Part shown: positions 1 through 6,892 of the stretch, in pieces
How the letters are laid out: every line of letters starts with the position of its first letter
How positions within the stretch are numbered: the first letter of the stretch is position 1
Assembly: GCA_016929495.1 (NCBI GenBank)
Contig: JAFGIS010000560.1
Span: 1 to 39,720, forward strand
Length of the DNA stretch: 39,720 nt
From: Polyangiaceae bacterium
Lineage (GTDB): Bacteria > Myxococcota_A > Polyangia > Polyangiales > Polyangiaceae
Direction of reading: 5' to 3'
Program-made: the position numbers and the translations under genes
Notes under the pieces: generated by a model
Database searches by the model: none
Told to the model about the DNA's origin: nothing
What the model saw: only the letters and a program-made list of their open reading frames with translations

Positions 1-1
1 G

Positions 2-181
2 ATCAGCGGTGGTACCCGCAGCGACGAGGGCCGCCGGGGCCGTGACACCTTCGCCAGTCTCAAGAAGACCTGTCGCAAGCTGGGCATTTCGTTCTGGAGC
101 GACCTCAACGACCGCCTGCGTGGCCTCCGCCGCATTCCCGCCCTGCCCCTAGTGATCGAAGCGCGCGCCCGGGCCCCCTGA
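2..181 (+). CDS. IS66-type transposase, C-terminal end (partial)
   Basis: The frame is open from the first bases of the window and ends at TGA 179-181, giving 59 residues of a protein that begins outside the window. The segment GGTRSDEGRRGRDTFASLKK followed by TCRKLGISFW matches the conserved tail of IS66-family DDE transposases, where a GTRS..G....TL.SL..TC...G..F pattern ends the catalytic domain. Either a complete element enters the window from the left or only its 3' end survives; the window cannot decide. No terminal inverted repeat was identified with confidence downstream. It fits the accessory, decayed character of the first 5.6 kb. Confidence 0.7.
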   Translation: MSGGTRSDEGRRGRDTFASLKKTCRKLGISFWSDLNDRLRGLRRIPALPLVIEARARAP

Positions 182-315
182 GCGGGCGCGGCTGCGACTC
201 CTGCGCCGACGGCCACCGCCGGGGCTCCCGGCCGGCCATTCTGTCTCCGGCAAGTTGGACCTCCCCGACCTGCACCGAGACGATCGCCGGTCATGCCCGG
301 GCAGCGACGTCAGCA

Positions 316-429
316 GAAAACGTACGACCACAGGCTTCGTGATCCTGTCCGTGAGACTGGCGACCTTGCCGTTTCGACGAGGCGTGGAGCATCCCGTTCT
401 ACTGCCGTGGGTTCGGGCGAAAACGTACG
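316..429. repeat. Direct repeat GAAAACGTACG, two copies
   Basis: The 11-mer GAAAACGTACG occurs at 316-326 and again at 419-429, 103 bp apart, just downstream of the IS66-type transposase end. It may mark the outer end of that element or the target of an insertion, but no matching inverted repeat was found within the window. Otherwise 182-462 shows no convincing gene. Confidence 0.4.
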
Positions 430-462
430 CAACCGGCCTGCGAGAGCGCTCGAGATCCTGCC

Positions 463-771
463 ATGAGCAACCATCGATCTGCGCGCCGCAAGCGCGCCAC
501 CAGGCGCCGTTCCCGTCGGTCCGTCTTCGAACCGTTCTTGGGCGACATTCGAACGTTCACCGTCGGCCATCAGTCGATCGCCTCGATCACGATTGGCTTG
601 GGCCAAGATTCCCGATCGCCATCGGCAGGCCCCGATCACGACTGCCCGTATTGCCAGGCCATCGCGACGCTCGAGGACTACGAAGCTGCTGGGGACCGGG
701 CGACACCTGAGCTCGTGCAACGCGCGAAACGGGCCATGCTGCTCTTGTCCGGTGGAGCAGTGGACGGATAG
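463..771 (+). CDS. Small hypothetical protein with CPYC motif
   Basis: The 102-residue product is not recognised. The N-terminus is strongly basic (RSARRKRATRRRSRRS), and residues ~64-100 contain DHDCPYCQAI followed by an amphipathic helix-like stretch. The CxxC could bind a metal or be redox active, but with a single CxxC neither can be concluded. The start ATG has no clear ribosome binding site, so the start is provisional. It lies between two transposase remnants and may be an accessory or passenger gene. Codon third positions are G/C-rich, as expected for a real gene here. Confidence 0.4.
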   Translation: MSNHRSARRKRATRRRSRRSVFEPFLGDIRTFTVGHQSIASITIGLGQDSRSPSAGPDHDCPYCQAIATLEDYEAAGDRATPELVQRAKRAMLLLSGGAVDG

Positions 772-805
772 GTGCCGTTGGCCAACGCCTGACGAGCCGC
801 AGTCC

Positions 806-940
806 CTACGCCCTGCAGGCATCCATGGCTGCGGCGAGCGCCTGGCCCTTCTTGGGATCGATCATCGACACGTAGCCCAGCTGCGTCTCTGAGCATCCAG
901 CAACGGACGTCGTGCAACTGCAACGGCTGCGGAATCTTTG
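806..940 (-). pseudogene. Possible 3' fragment of a decayed gene
   Basis: On the minus strand a short frame ends at the stop at 806-808 with a protein-like tail (GYVSMIDPKKGQALAAAMDA). The frame upstream runs into low-quality, basic sequence and then into the transposase remnant. It may be the end of a gene truncated by insertion. The family is not recognised, and the left boundary is the only certain limit. Confidence 0.2.
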
Positions 941-971
941 GCCTTTCTTTCGGCTGGCGTCGTAGCTTTCG

Positions 972-1253
972 GTGCTTGCGCCAACGCCCCGGCTCGTTGC
1001 TTTCTACGTGACCGAGCACCACACGGTCGTCCCACACGCCGCCTTCCAAGGACAGACGCCCTACGAGATCTACTTCGGCCGAGGTGAGCGCGTCCCGGCG
1101 CAACTCGCCGAGGCCAGACGCCTCGCTCGCCAGGCGCGCCTCGCGTCCAACCGCGACGTGAGCTGTGAGCATTGTCGCACGCCGGTGACCGAGAGCGCCG
1201 CCAGCCAACTCCTACCACTGCAGCAGCGAGAACCTCAGTGGTCTGCGGCGTGA
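972..1253 (+). pseudogene. Transposase 3' remnant, copy 1
   Basis: The 93-residue frame contains HTVVPHAAFQGQTPYEIYFG, the usual end of the integrase-core (rve) domain of IS3/IS481-like transposases, where a Pro-His-x-x-x-x-G-x-T-P-x-E-x-x-F motif closes the domain. A basic tail with CEHC follows. The upstream catalytic Asp residues are absent, so this is a remnant. A second, closely similar copy lies at 2829-3035, on the far side of the AbiE pair and in the same orientation. Confidence 0.65.
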
Positions 1254-1300
1254 CGCACTTGCACCGCGGAGTCTTCCGAATGCTCCAAGTCGCAGCTGCG
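1041..1300 (+). repeat. Long direct repeat, copy 1 (transposase 3' end)
   Basis: About 260 bp that recur at 2835-3092 in the same orientation, with long identical blocks separated by scattered substitutions. The match extends past the transposase stop codon into the non-coding flank (GACGCACTTGCACCGCGG in both), so the whole element end was duplicated, not just a coding domain. The two copies bracket the AbiEii/AbiEi operon. Confidence 0.85.
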
Positions 1301-1362
1301 CGAGGGCTGCATGAGCCGGTGCCATGGGTTTTCGCCACCACAGGCGCCATAGCTGCGCGCAG

Positions 1363-1391
1363 TTGACAAATGTGGCATCAATGAGTATTCT
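1363..1391 (+). promoter_or_regulatory. Promoter of the AbiE pair
   Basis: TTGACA (1363-1368, perfect -35 consensus) is separated by exactly 17 bp from TATTCT (1386-1391, 4/6 of the -10 consensus). Transcription would start about 1397-1399, right at the ATG at 1400, and no ribosome binding site lies between. The toxin mRNA would therefore be leaderless or nearly so. Confidence 0.6.
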
Positions 1392-1399
1392 CTACACGC

Positions 1400-2158
1400 A
1401 TGCCATCGGATCATCAGGTCGTCGAGCTCTTCCACCTGCACTTCGTCCGGCTCCTCTGTTCGGGGCCGCAGAAGGGCAGCTTCGCCATCAAGGGTGGCTG
1501 CAACCTGCGCTTCTTCTTCGAGAGCGTGCGCTACTCCGAGGACATCGACCTCGATGTCGCGGGGCTCCCGGTTCACGCGCTCAAGGAGAAGGTCACGGCC
1601 ATCCTGAACGGGCCGGCGCTCTCGATGCCGCTGCGGAGCCGTGGAGTTTCCATCACGAGCGCAAGCGCTCCGAAGCAGACGGAAACCACGCAGCGCTGGA
1701 AGGTCGGTCTCGCCGTCGAGGGCCAGTCCACGGCCCTCCACACAAAGATCGAGTTCTCCCGGCGACCGACGACAGAGGAAGCAAAGATTGAGCCGGTTGC
1801 GTCAGGGCTTTTGGCGGAGCACCAGCTCATGCCGATCCTGGCTCCCCACTACCCGCTGGCTGCGGCGCTGCGGCAGAAGGTGCGTGCGCTCGTCGGGCGG
1901 ACCATCGTCCAGGCACGGGACGTTTTCGACCTCGCGGTCCTGTTCGCCAGGGCTGGAGGCAACGTAGAGGCCCTCCACTCGATCCGATCCGAGGTACCCA
2001 AAGCGGTCGAGCGAGTGATGGAGATCGCATACGCAGACTTCAAGTCCCAGGTCGTGTCCTACCTGCAACCGGACAACGTCGACTCCTACGGCTCCCCTGA
2101 GGCCTGGGATGCACTCCAGATGCAGGCAATCGAACACCTCGAGAAGGCACTCCAATGA
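1400..2158 (+). CDS. AbiEii-type nucleotidyltransferase toxin
   Basis: The 252-residue protein belongs to the AbiEii/AbiGii (DUF1814, MenT-like) nucleotidyltransferase toxins, which block growth by transferring nucleotides, for some members onto tRNA 3' ends. The signature is GGCNLRFFFESVRYSEDIDL near residues 32-51: the GG/GS-type loop followed by the metal-binding D-x-D (DID). Near residues 165-180 the family's KVRALVGRTIVQARDVFDL motif is present. Its stop overlaps the next gene's start (ATGA), so the two are translationally coupled. In the classical AbiE operon the antitoxin comes first; here the toxin does. The gene sits between two direct copies of a transposase 3' end, which suggests horizontal gain. 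Confidence 0.85.
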   Translation: MPSDHQVVELFHLHFVRLLCSGPQKGSFAIKGGCNLRFFFESVRYSEDIDLDVAGLPVHALKEKVTAILNGPALSMPLRSRGVSITSASAPKQTETTQRWKVGLAVEGQSTALHTKIEFSRRPTTEEAKIEPVASGLLAEHQLMPILAPHYPLAAALRQKVRALVGRTIVQARDVFDLAVLFARAGGNVEALHSIRSEVPKAVERVMEIAYADFKSQVVSYLQPDNVDSYGSPEAWDALQMQAIEHLEKALQ

Positions 2159-2766
2159 ACGCCCGCGAAGCCCTGGGGCGCTTGCGCCGCCTCCGAGTCC
2201 CGGCAGCGACCACCTCCGACGCGGCAGCGGTCCTGGGCCTGTCCGTCGAGGCGGCAAGCCACACGCTCAGGCGGCTGGCAGCATCGGGCCTGGTGACACC
2301 AGTGCGCCGGGGACTATGGGCGCTCTCCGATCAGGCGGATCCACTGGCCCTGGCGGAGTACGTGACCGCGCCATACCCTAGCTACGTGTCGTTGCAGACA
2401 GCGCTCTACCGGCGCGGCATGATCGGGCAGATCCCATCCTCGATCTACCTCGTGTCGCTCGCACGAAGCGACCTCGTCGAGACGGGTGTCGGCACCTACA
2501 GCGTGCACCACGTCCGGCCCGAGCTGTTCGGCGGCTTCGAGCACGACCCGCAATCGGGGACGAAGCTGGCGTCCCCGGAGAAAGCGCTCTTCGACTTCTT
2601 CTATCTCTCGCCGACGCGGGGCAGGCTGTTTGTGGCACTGCCCGAGCTGGAGCTGCCACGCGGCTTTCGCAGAAGCGCGGTGCGCGAGTGGGTCGACCGC
2701 ATCCCATCCGCCCGTTCTAGGACCATCGTGACCCGCAAGCTCGAGAGCGTGCTGCGGCGGCGGTAG
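2155..2766 (+). CDS. AbiEi-type antitoxin / transcriptional repressor
   Basis: The 203-residue protein has an N-terminal winged helix (residues ~15-60: SDAAAVLGLSVEAASHTLRR, then LVTPVRRGLWAL) and a C-terminal domain with LASPEKALFDFFYL, the hallmark of AbiEi_4-type antitoxins. AbiEi proteins neutralise their nucleotidyltransferase without binding it tightly (type IV) and repress the operon through the winged helix. The start overlaps the toxin stop by four bases. The repression target is probably near the promoter at 1363-1391, but no clear inverted repeat was found there. Confidence 0.85.
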   Translation: MNAREALGRLRRLRVPAATTSDAAAVLGLSVEAASHTLRRLAASGLVTPVRRGLWALSDQADPLALAEYVTAPYPSYVSLQTALYRRGMIGQIPSSIYLVSLARSDLVETGVGTYSVHHVRPELFGGFEHDPQSGTKLASPEKALFDFFYLSPTRGRLFVALPELELPRGFRRSAVREWVDRIPSARSRTIVTRKLESVLRRR

Positions 2767-2828
2767 AGTCTGCGCAGCTGCGTCGCGCGACATTCTGAAG
2801 CCCGGGCTGTGCAGTTGCGCTCCGCGAA

Positions 2829-3035
2829 ATCACTGCCTTCCGGGGACGGACGCCCGACGAGATCTACTTCGGCCGAGGTGAGCACGTCCCGGCGCAACTC
2901 GCTGAGGCCAAACGTCTCGCTCGCCAGGCGCGCCTCGCGGCCAACCGCGACGTGAGCTGTGAGGATTGTCGCGCACCGGTGACCGAGAGCGCCGCCAGCC
3001 AACTCCTACCACTGCAGCAGCGAGAACCTCGATGA
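2829..3035 (+). pseudogene. Transposase 3' remnant, copy 2
   Basis: Sixty-eight codons ending at TGA 3033-3035, reading TAFRGRTPDEIYFGRGEHVP and on to the same C-terminus as copy 1 (TESAASQLLPLQQRE). It is truncated further upstream than copy 1, and the sequence before ~2829 no longer resembles a transposase. No start codon belongs to it. Confidence 0.65.
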
Positions 3036-3092
3036 CTTGCGGCGTGACGCACTTGCACCGCGGGACCTTCAGAATGTTCTGAGTCGCAGCTG
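2835..3092 (+). repeat. Long direct repeat, copy 2
   Basis: Partner of 1041-1300. Copies 1 and 2 are direct, about 1.8 kb apart, and enclose the complete AbiE operon. The two have diverged at scattered positions (for example GAGCGCGTC versus GAGCACGTC), so the duplication is not very recent. Confidence 0.85.
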
Positions 3093-3228
3093 TGCTGCGC
3101 CCCACGCGGCTCAAGCGCAGCCCGTTAGCCAAACCGGAACTCCAGGACGATTCGTCGAAGCAGCGCCAGGTCCGACCGGGCTCGGGGCGCGGCGACCCCG
3201 TGGCCGACTCCAAGAACGAGGCGTGCAC

Positions 3229-3250
3229 ATGGTATCACCTGTGATACCAT
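3229..3250. promoter_or_regulatory. Perfect palindromic operator of the PIN/RHH pair
   Basis: ATGGTATCAC-CT-GTGATACCAT is a perfect 10-bp inverted repeat with a 2-bp spacer, ending six bases before the GTG start of the PIN gene. Ribbon-helix-helix antitoxins bind such palindromes, so this is probably the autoregulatory site of the downstream pair. As RNA the same arms would form a hairpin next to the start codon. Confidence 0.75.
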
Positions 3251-3256
3251 TCACGG

Positions 3257-3670
3257 GTGCTGGTCGTCCTCGATACTTCTGTGCTCGTTGCCGCTTGGCG
3301 ATCGCGATTGGGGGCCTCGTTCGCGCTTGTGGAGCAGCTCGCGGCCGGTTCATTCGAGATCGCAGTGTCAGTGCCGCTGGTGCTCGAGTACGAAGCCGTG
3401 CTCCTTCGGCATGTCACTGCAGTCCAGCGACCAGCTGAGGTAACTGCACTCGTAGACTACATCTGTTCCGTCGCGCGGCGGCAGACCATCTTCTTTCTGT
3501 GGCGCCCGCTCCTGCGCGATCCCAAAGACGATATGGTCGCCGAGGTGGCCGTGGCAAGCCACGCCTCCGCGGTGGTCACGCACAACGTGAGGGACTTCGC
3601 ACCCATCGCGCATTTCGGTATCGAGGTGCTTGCACCCGCGCAGTTCCTCCTCCACCTTCCCCGTAGGTAG
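3257..3670 (+). CDS. PIN-domain toxin (VapC-like ribonuclease)
   Basis: The 137-residue protein matches the family annotated as putative toxin-antitoxin system toxin component, PIN family. PIN toxins are Mg-dependent ribonucleases. Acidic residues are in the expected order: D6 in VLDTSVLVAA, E45 in PLVLEYEAVL, D88/D91 in RDPKDDMVAEVAV, and the C-terminal THNVRDF. The GTG start is chosen because it directly follows the palindromic operator. The antitoxin follows after five bases. As in the AbiE pair, the toxin gene is first, which is the less common order. Confidence 0.85.
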   Translation: MLVVLDTSVLVAAWRSRLGASFALVEQLAAGSFEIAVSVPLVLEYEAVLLRHVTAVQRPAEVTALVDYICSVARRQTIFFLWRPLLRDPKDDMVAEVAVASHASAVVTHNVRDFAPIAHFGIEVLAPAQFLLHLPRR

Positions 3671-3675
3671 ACCCA

Positions 3676-3951
3676 ATGGCGACGCTCAGTCTAAGACTTC
3701 CAGAATCGATTCACCGCAAACTGACGGAACTTGCCGAACGCGAGGGTGTTTCACTCAACCAACTGCTGAGTTCGGCTGCCGCGGAGAAGCTCGCCGCACT
3801 GACGACCGAGGAGTACCTCGCTGAGCGGGCAAAACACGCGTCACGCCGGAAGTTTGACGCAGCCCTGGCCAAGGTGCCCAAGGCTCGACCGGTGCCCGGC
3901 GACGAGCTTCCTGTTGGGTACGCGAAACGCTCTGCCAGGAAGGCTGGCTAA
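3676..3951 (+). CDS. Ribbon-helix-helix antitoxin (HicB-family-like)
   Basis: The 91-residue protein starts with a typical ribbon-helix-helix fold: MATLSLRLPESIHRKLTELA (strand plus helix 1), then EREGVSLNQLLSSAAAEKL (helix 2). Such antitoxins dimerise through the strand to bind palindromic operators, here most likely 3229-3250, and use a flexible C-terminus to block the PIN active site. The C-terminal half (residues 45-91) is charged and probably disordered until bound. The gene lies five bases after the toxin and shares its transcript. Confidence 0.85.
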   Translation: MATLSLRLPESIHRKLTELAEREGVSLNQLLSSAAAEKLAALTTEEYLAERAKHASRRKFDAALAKVPKARPVPGDELPVGYAKRSARKAG

Positions 3952-4145
3952 CCAGCGCCTGGATCCGGCGTGGGGTCGGAGACGCCACGCTCCGGGTGGC
4001 CATCTCTGCCATTGCGAGGCTGCTCGCCAAGCATCGCGTTGCACCCGAGCCTGCGCGCGCGCGACGAACGCGGACGGCGTCAGGGCAGCTGCCGCTGCCT
4101 TTCGTCTGACTCGAACGGTCCGAGCGCACGAGCGCACGGGCGGCG

Positions 4146-4550
4146 TTGGGCTTGTTGACAGCAGCTCGGCGCCAGCTCGGCGCCGAGGTGTATGTCTTCA
4201 CGAACATCCCGACGCCGACCGCGCACGATCGCTGGCCGATGGGCGCGCTGGCGGGGTTCTGGGGCGGGTTGCATGGCGGCTCCGAGCGCCTGGATCGCTG
4301 CCAGCGGCTGGCTGGCTCGGTGACCTGCCCTCACGCGTTGACAGAAAGGGCAGTTCGTTTGGCCCACGACGACATCACGCACTGGTCGATTGCGGTAGCC
4401 CAGCGCGAGGGGGAGACAGACCTGCTTCGAAAACGGTTCCGCTATCCGCAACCGGGGCAAGGCGAATGGATCTGGGCACTCGGCGACGGAACCTGGCTGA
4501 AGTCCGACGAAGAATCGCTCTTTCGATGGTCTCTGCCCATTCGAGGGTGA
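4146..4550 (+). CDS. Hypothetical protein, possibly 5'-truncated
   Basis: Up to 134 residues from a TTG start; the frame is open from 4110, after a TGA at 4107-4109. The product is not recognised. It begins abruptly in folded-looking sequence (LGAEVYVFTNIPTPTAHDRW) and ends EWIWALGDGTWLKSDEESL. G/C-rich third positions support a real coding origin. The lack of a good start or ribosome binding site suggests the 5' part was lost or frameshifted. It contains many Trp residues and no transmembrane segment. It sits in a decayed stretch between the PIN pair and the crystallin-like gene, and 3952-4109 shows no convincing gene. Confidence 0.4.
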   Translation: MGLLTAARRQLGAEVYVFTNIPTPTAHDRWPMGALAGFWGGLHGGSERLDRCQRLAGSVTCPHALTERAVRLAHDDITHWSIAVAQREGETDLLRKRFRYPQPGQGEWIWALGDGTWLKSDEESLFRWSLPIRG

Positions 4551-4683
4551 GCTCGTAAGCGACGGTGCTAGCGGCTACGGTGGGCCCTCGGCTATCGGCG
4601 GCTCAGCGAGGCGCGGCTCATGGGCCGGGAGTTGCCCACGGCTCAGACACACCGCGCGGCGAGGCGGTGCGGAGGTGCGAGGG

Positions 4684-4827
4684 CGTCTACCTGACCTGCT
4701 CGCCATCGACGCGCAAGAGGCTGCGGCGAAGATCACCGAACGCTTCCGTGCCCGCCGTGCGCGGCTCGGCGAGCACCGCCGCATCGACGCCGATGCCGCG
4801 GGCGAAATCCTCGGGATGCGGGCCTGA
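4684..4827 (+). pseudogene. Gene fragment, C-terminal end
   Basis: A frame ending at TGA 4825-4827 reads PDLLAIDAQEAAAKITERF then RARRARLGEHRRIDADAAGE, a convincing helical protein tail with normal high-GC codon use. Upstream, coding character moves to another frame (from an ATG near 4620), consistent with a frameshifted, broken gene. The family is not recognised. Confidence 0.3.
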
Positions 4828-4835
4828 GGCCGCGG

Positions 4836-5273
4836 ATGAGATACTCCGAAGGCCGCCAGGGACGCATCTTCGTGGTTCAGCTCGAGGACGGCGACGTGGT
4901 TCACCACTCGCTCGACGCTCTGGCGCGCCGAGAGCATCCGCGCGAGGGTTTGCGCCAAACCCTCCAAGGAACTGCTCCCGAGGATGAGCGTCGGAGACTC
5001 CCAGAGGAGGCGCCGCTGCTCGAGACAGACACCCTCACACGACTCTCGGGCTGGGGCCCTTGCCCCGCTAGTGCTTCCATCGCCCGCGGGCAGCGAGCAG
5101 CGGTACCTTCTCCCAGTGCTCACCAAGAGCACGCTGCATCACCGAGGGCGCGTCGTCGGCGATCGTCGTCACCCCGCCCTGCACCAGGACGCCGCGTTGG
5201 AGAGCGACAACCGGCCCATGGACCGCGGCATGCTGACACCGCTATCCCTGAGACTGGGGGAAAGCCCCCATGA
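4836..5273 (+). pseudogene. PPC/DUF296-like N-terminal remnant
   Basis: The frame begins MRYSEGRQGRIFVVQLEDGD, very like the first strand of PPC (DUF296) domain proteins (M+Y.EG+.GR+F+++LEDGD). The expected continuation of the ~130-residue domain, including its Gly-rich turn and metal-binding histidines, is missing. After about residue 38 the frame becomes low-complexity and Arg/Pro-rich, as expected of non-coding high-GC DNA. I read this as the start of a gene truncated or shifted near a small perfect hairpin at 4944-4964. The listed end is only the frame's stop codon. Confidence 0.35.
4944..4964. repeat. Perfect small hairpin
   Basis: GAGGGTTTG-CGC-CAAACCCTC is a 9-bp perfect stem with a 3-base loop, at the point where the PPC-like coding sequence loses its family resemblance. 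No T-run follows, so a terminator is unlikely. It may be a scar or part of a mobile element. Confidence 0.4.
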
Positions 5274-5592
5274 GACGCTCGCGTCGCCGGGCCATCAAGG
5301 GTGCTTTCTAGCGCAGGACGCGACCCGGTGGTTCCCATTTCCGCAGCCACTGCTCGAAACCGCGCCGCGCGCCTTGCCGAGGTCCTGCGTCAGGCGATGG
5401 AGTCTCTTTGCGACGTGTGTTGTCGATTTCCGTGCGACTCGGGTCCCGACGCCCATCTAGAGAGTGTGTTGGCAACGCGCGGGCACGGCCGGCCGGGGCC
5501 CATACGGGCGGCCATGAGCCCAATCTCAGGGCCGTCGACACTCGACGCGTCCAACCCGACAGACCCGCCAGAGAACCCACGGAGAAGGCAAG
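5274..5592. other. Stretch without a supported gene
   Basis: Several overlapping frames are open on both strands, but all have the Arg/Pro/Ala-rich composition of random high-GC translation. A ribosome binding site (GGAGAAGG) appears at the right end in front of the gene at 5593. I see no RNA gene or clear promoter. Confidence 0.5.
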
Positions 5593-6375
5593 ATGACCCA
5601 GCGTATTCGCACCAACAGCTCGATCTACCTCGCAGCAGCGTTCGCGTGGACGCTCCTCGGCCCTTCGGGTGCATGGGCCAACCAGGGCACCGTCATCGGA
5701 CACTGGGGCGACTGGTGTGAGTCGGCTGAACCGCAGTCCAACGAGGCCATCCTCTACTTCGGGGACAGTTTCACAGGCGGGTGCCAGGTCGTCTACTACG
5801 ATAGCAGCGGGCGTTCCGTTCCGCCCCACAGTGACCAGCCGATCCTCAACTTCGACGCATGGACCTGCTTCGACAACCCCTACTCCCATCTGGCGAATGA
5901 CACCATCCGATCCATCAAGGTAGGCTCAGAAACGCGCCTGTGGGCTTTCAAGCACTCCTTCAACAACCAGGAGAATTCGCAGCCGTTGCGGCTCGGCCCC
6001 GGCGCACGCCTGACGACCCTCGGCGCCTTCGCGTCGGCGATTTCCGCGGTACGCGTGGTCGACGCCGTGATGTACAACGATACCTGCACCCAGAACGTCT
6101 TTGGTAGCATCGTCTTGTACTCCGATGCGGACCAGCAGGGCGACTGCGTGATCCTTACCCCACCTACGGTTGCGCACACGTACCCGACCCCGAGATCCAT
6201 GTGCTTCCACAATGACACGGCGAGCAGCTACCACAACTACGCGATGCGCGAGGCCCACTTCTACGAGCACGCCGACTACGGAGGCCGCCACATACCGGCG
6301 GCAACCCCCTGGGGCAACTTCAGCACTTTCTTCGTGCACAACGACGTGATTTCGTCGTTCGCCGGATTCTGGTGA
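5593..6375 (+). CDS. Secreted beta/gamma-crystallin-like protein
   Basis: The 260-residue protein has a signal peptide ending at about GAWA-N (residues 1-30). The rest reads as four Greek-key motifs, i.e. two beta/gamma-crystallin domains. Motif starts such as ILYFGDSFTGGCQVVYY, IVLYSDADQQGDC and HFYEHADYGGRHI are each followed by the Ca-binding sequence pattern (N/D)(N/D)xx(S/T)S: NDTIRS near 102 (fifth position Arg), NDTASS near 207, NDVISS near 250. Microbial crystallins of this kind bind calcium and are often exported; several belong to peptidase-inhibitor-like or cell-surface families. A good Shine-Dalgarno precedes the ATG. Cysteines (49, 67, 89 and others) could form disulfides outside the cytoplasm. 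Confidence 0.75.
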   Translation: MTQRIRTNSSIYLAAAFAWTLLGPSGAWANQGTVIGHWGDWCESAEPQSNEAILYFGDSFTGGCQVVYYDSSGRSVPPHSDQPILNFDAWTCFDNPYSHLANDTIRSIKVGSETRLWAFKHSFNNQENSQPLRLGPGARLTTLGAFASAISAVRVVDAVMYNDTCTQNVFGSIVLYSDADQQGDCVILTPPTVAHTYPTPRSMCFHNDTASSYHNYAMREAHFYEHADYGGRHIPAATPWGNFSTFFVHNDVISSFAGFW

Positions 6376-6865
6376 GCCGTGTGAGGGAGAGCGTGTCGAT
6401 GCCCAGAGGCGTCAAGCTGGAGACCCGAACGGTAGCCAATACAGGCGGCTCGGGCACTGCGAGGACGGCCGGGCACTTGGCGGAGGTTACCTGGGAACGG
6501 TCTCCGGAAAGCGCGACGTATGCCGTGCACGGCGTATTCCGCGCTTTCCCGGGGCTCGTTCCCACGGTACTCGAGCGGTTGACCCGACGTGCTCCTTTGG
6601 GTGGCAACGGCATCGGTGGTCGGGACCGTACCGTCGGGGAGGGAGTGTACTCGACTTCGAAGGCCGTGATGCCACGCGGCGCCACGGAGATGGGGAAGCG
6701 AGCGTCCGCTCCCGTTGCGCTCGACGCCACGGGCAGAACACGTCCGTCGACTCTCACTTCACCGGGTGCGGCCTGTGCGGCATCAACGACGATCGGGTAA
6801 GGAATCGTGATCGCGACCGCGGCGTCGTCGTGGTTTTCGCATAGACAACGAGCGTGCACGGTCAT
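6320..6865 (-). CDS. Hypothetical protein in frame with the upstream gene
   Basis: This minus-strand frame follows the stop codon of the 6893-7801 gene in the same frame, with only nine codons between that TAG and the first ATG. Residues 1-80 look like real beta-rich protein (AAVAITIPYPIVVDAAQAAP, then ARFPISVAPRGITAFEVEY). After about residue 85 the sequence becomes Arg/Ser/Thr-rich, and its end overlaps the crystallin-like gene on the other strand. Either a short coding region has lost its natural end, or the TAG is a nonsense mutation and this was part of the upstream protein. A competing plus-strand frame (6372-6800, GTGA overlap with the crystallin stop) cannot be excluded. Confidence 0.35.
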   Translation of the reverse strand: MTVHARCLCENHDDAAVAITIPYPIVVDAAQAAPGEVRVDGRVLPVASSATGADARFPISVAPRGITAFEVEYTPSPTVRSRPPMPLPPKGARRVNRSSTVGTSPGKARNTPCTAYVALSGDRSQVTSAKCPAVLAVPEPPVLATVRVSSLTPLGIDTLSLTRLTRIRRTTKSRRCARRKC

Positions 6866-6892
6866 TCGGTCCGACGCGAGTGTCTCGTACCG

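Noticed and set aside
310..822. Long minus-strand frame over 310-822
   Set aside because: Arg/Ala/Gly-rich translation without domain or ribosome binding site, opposite a better plus-strand candidate; typical of high-GC antisense.
3854..4558. Plus-strand 234-residue frame
   Set aside because: It overlaps the antitoxin and the 4146-4550 frame in another phase and is Arg/Ala-rich; the 4146 frame has better coding character.
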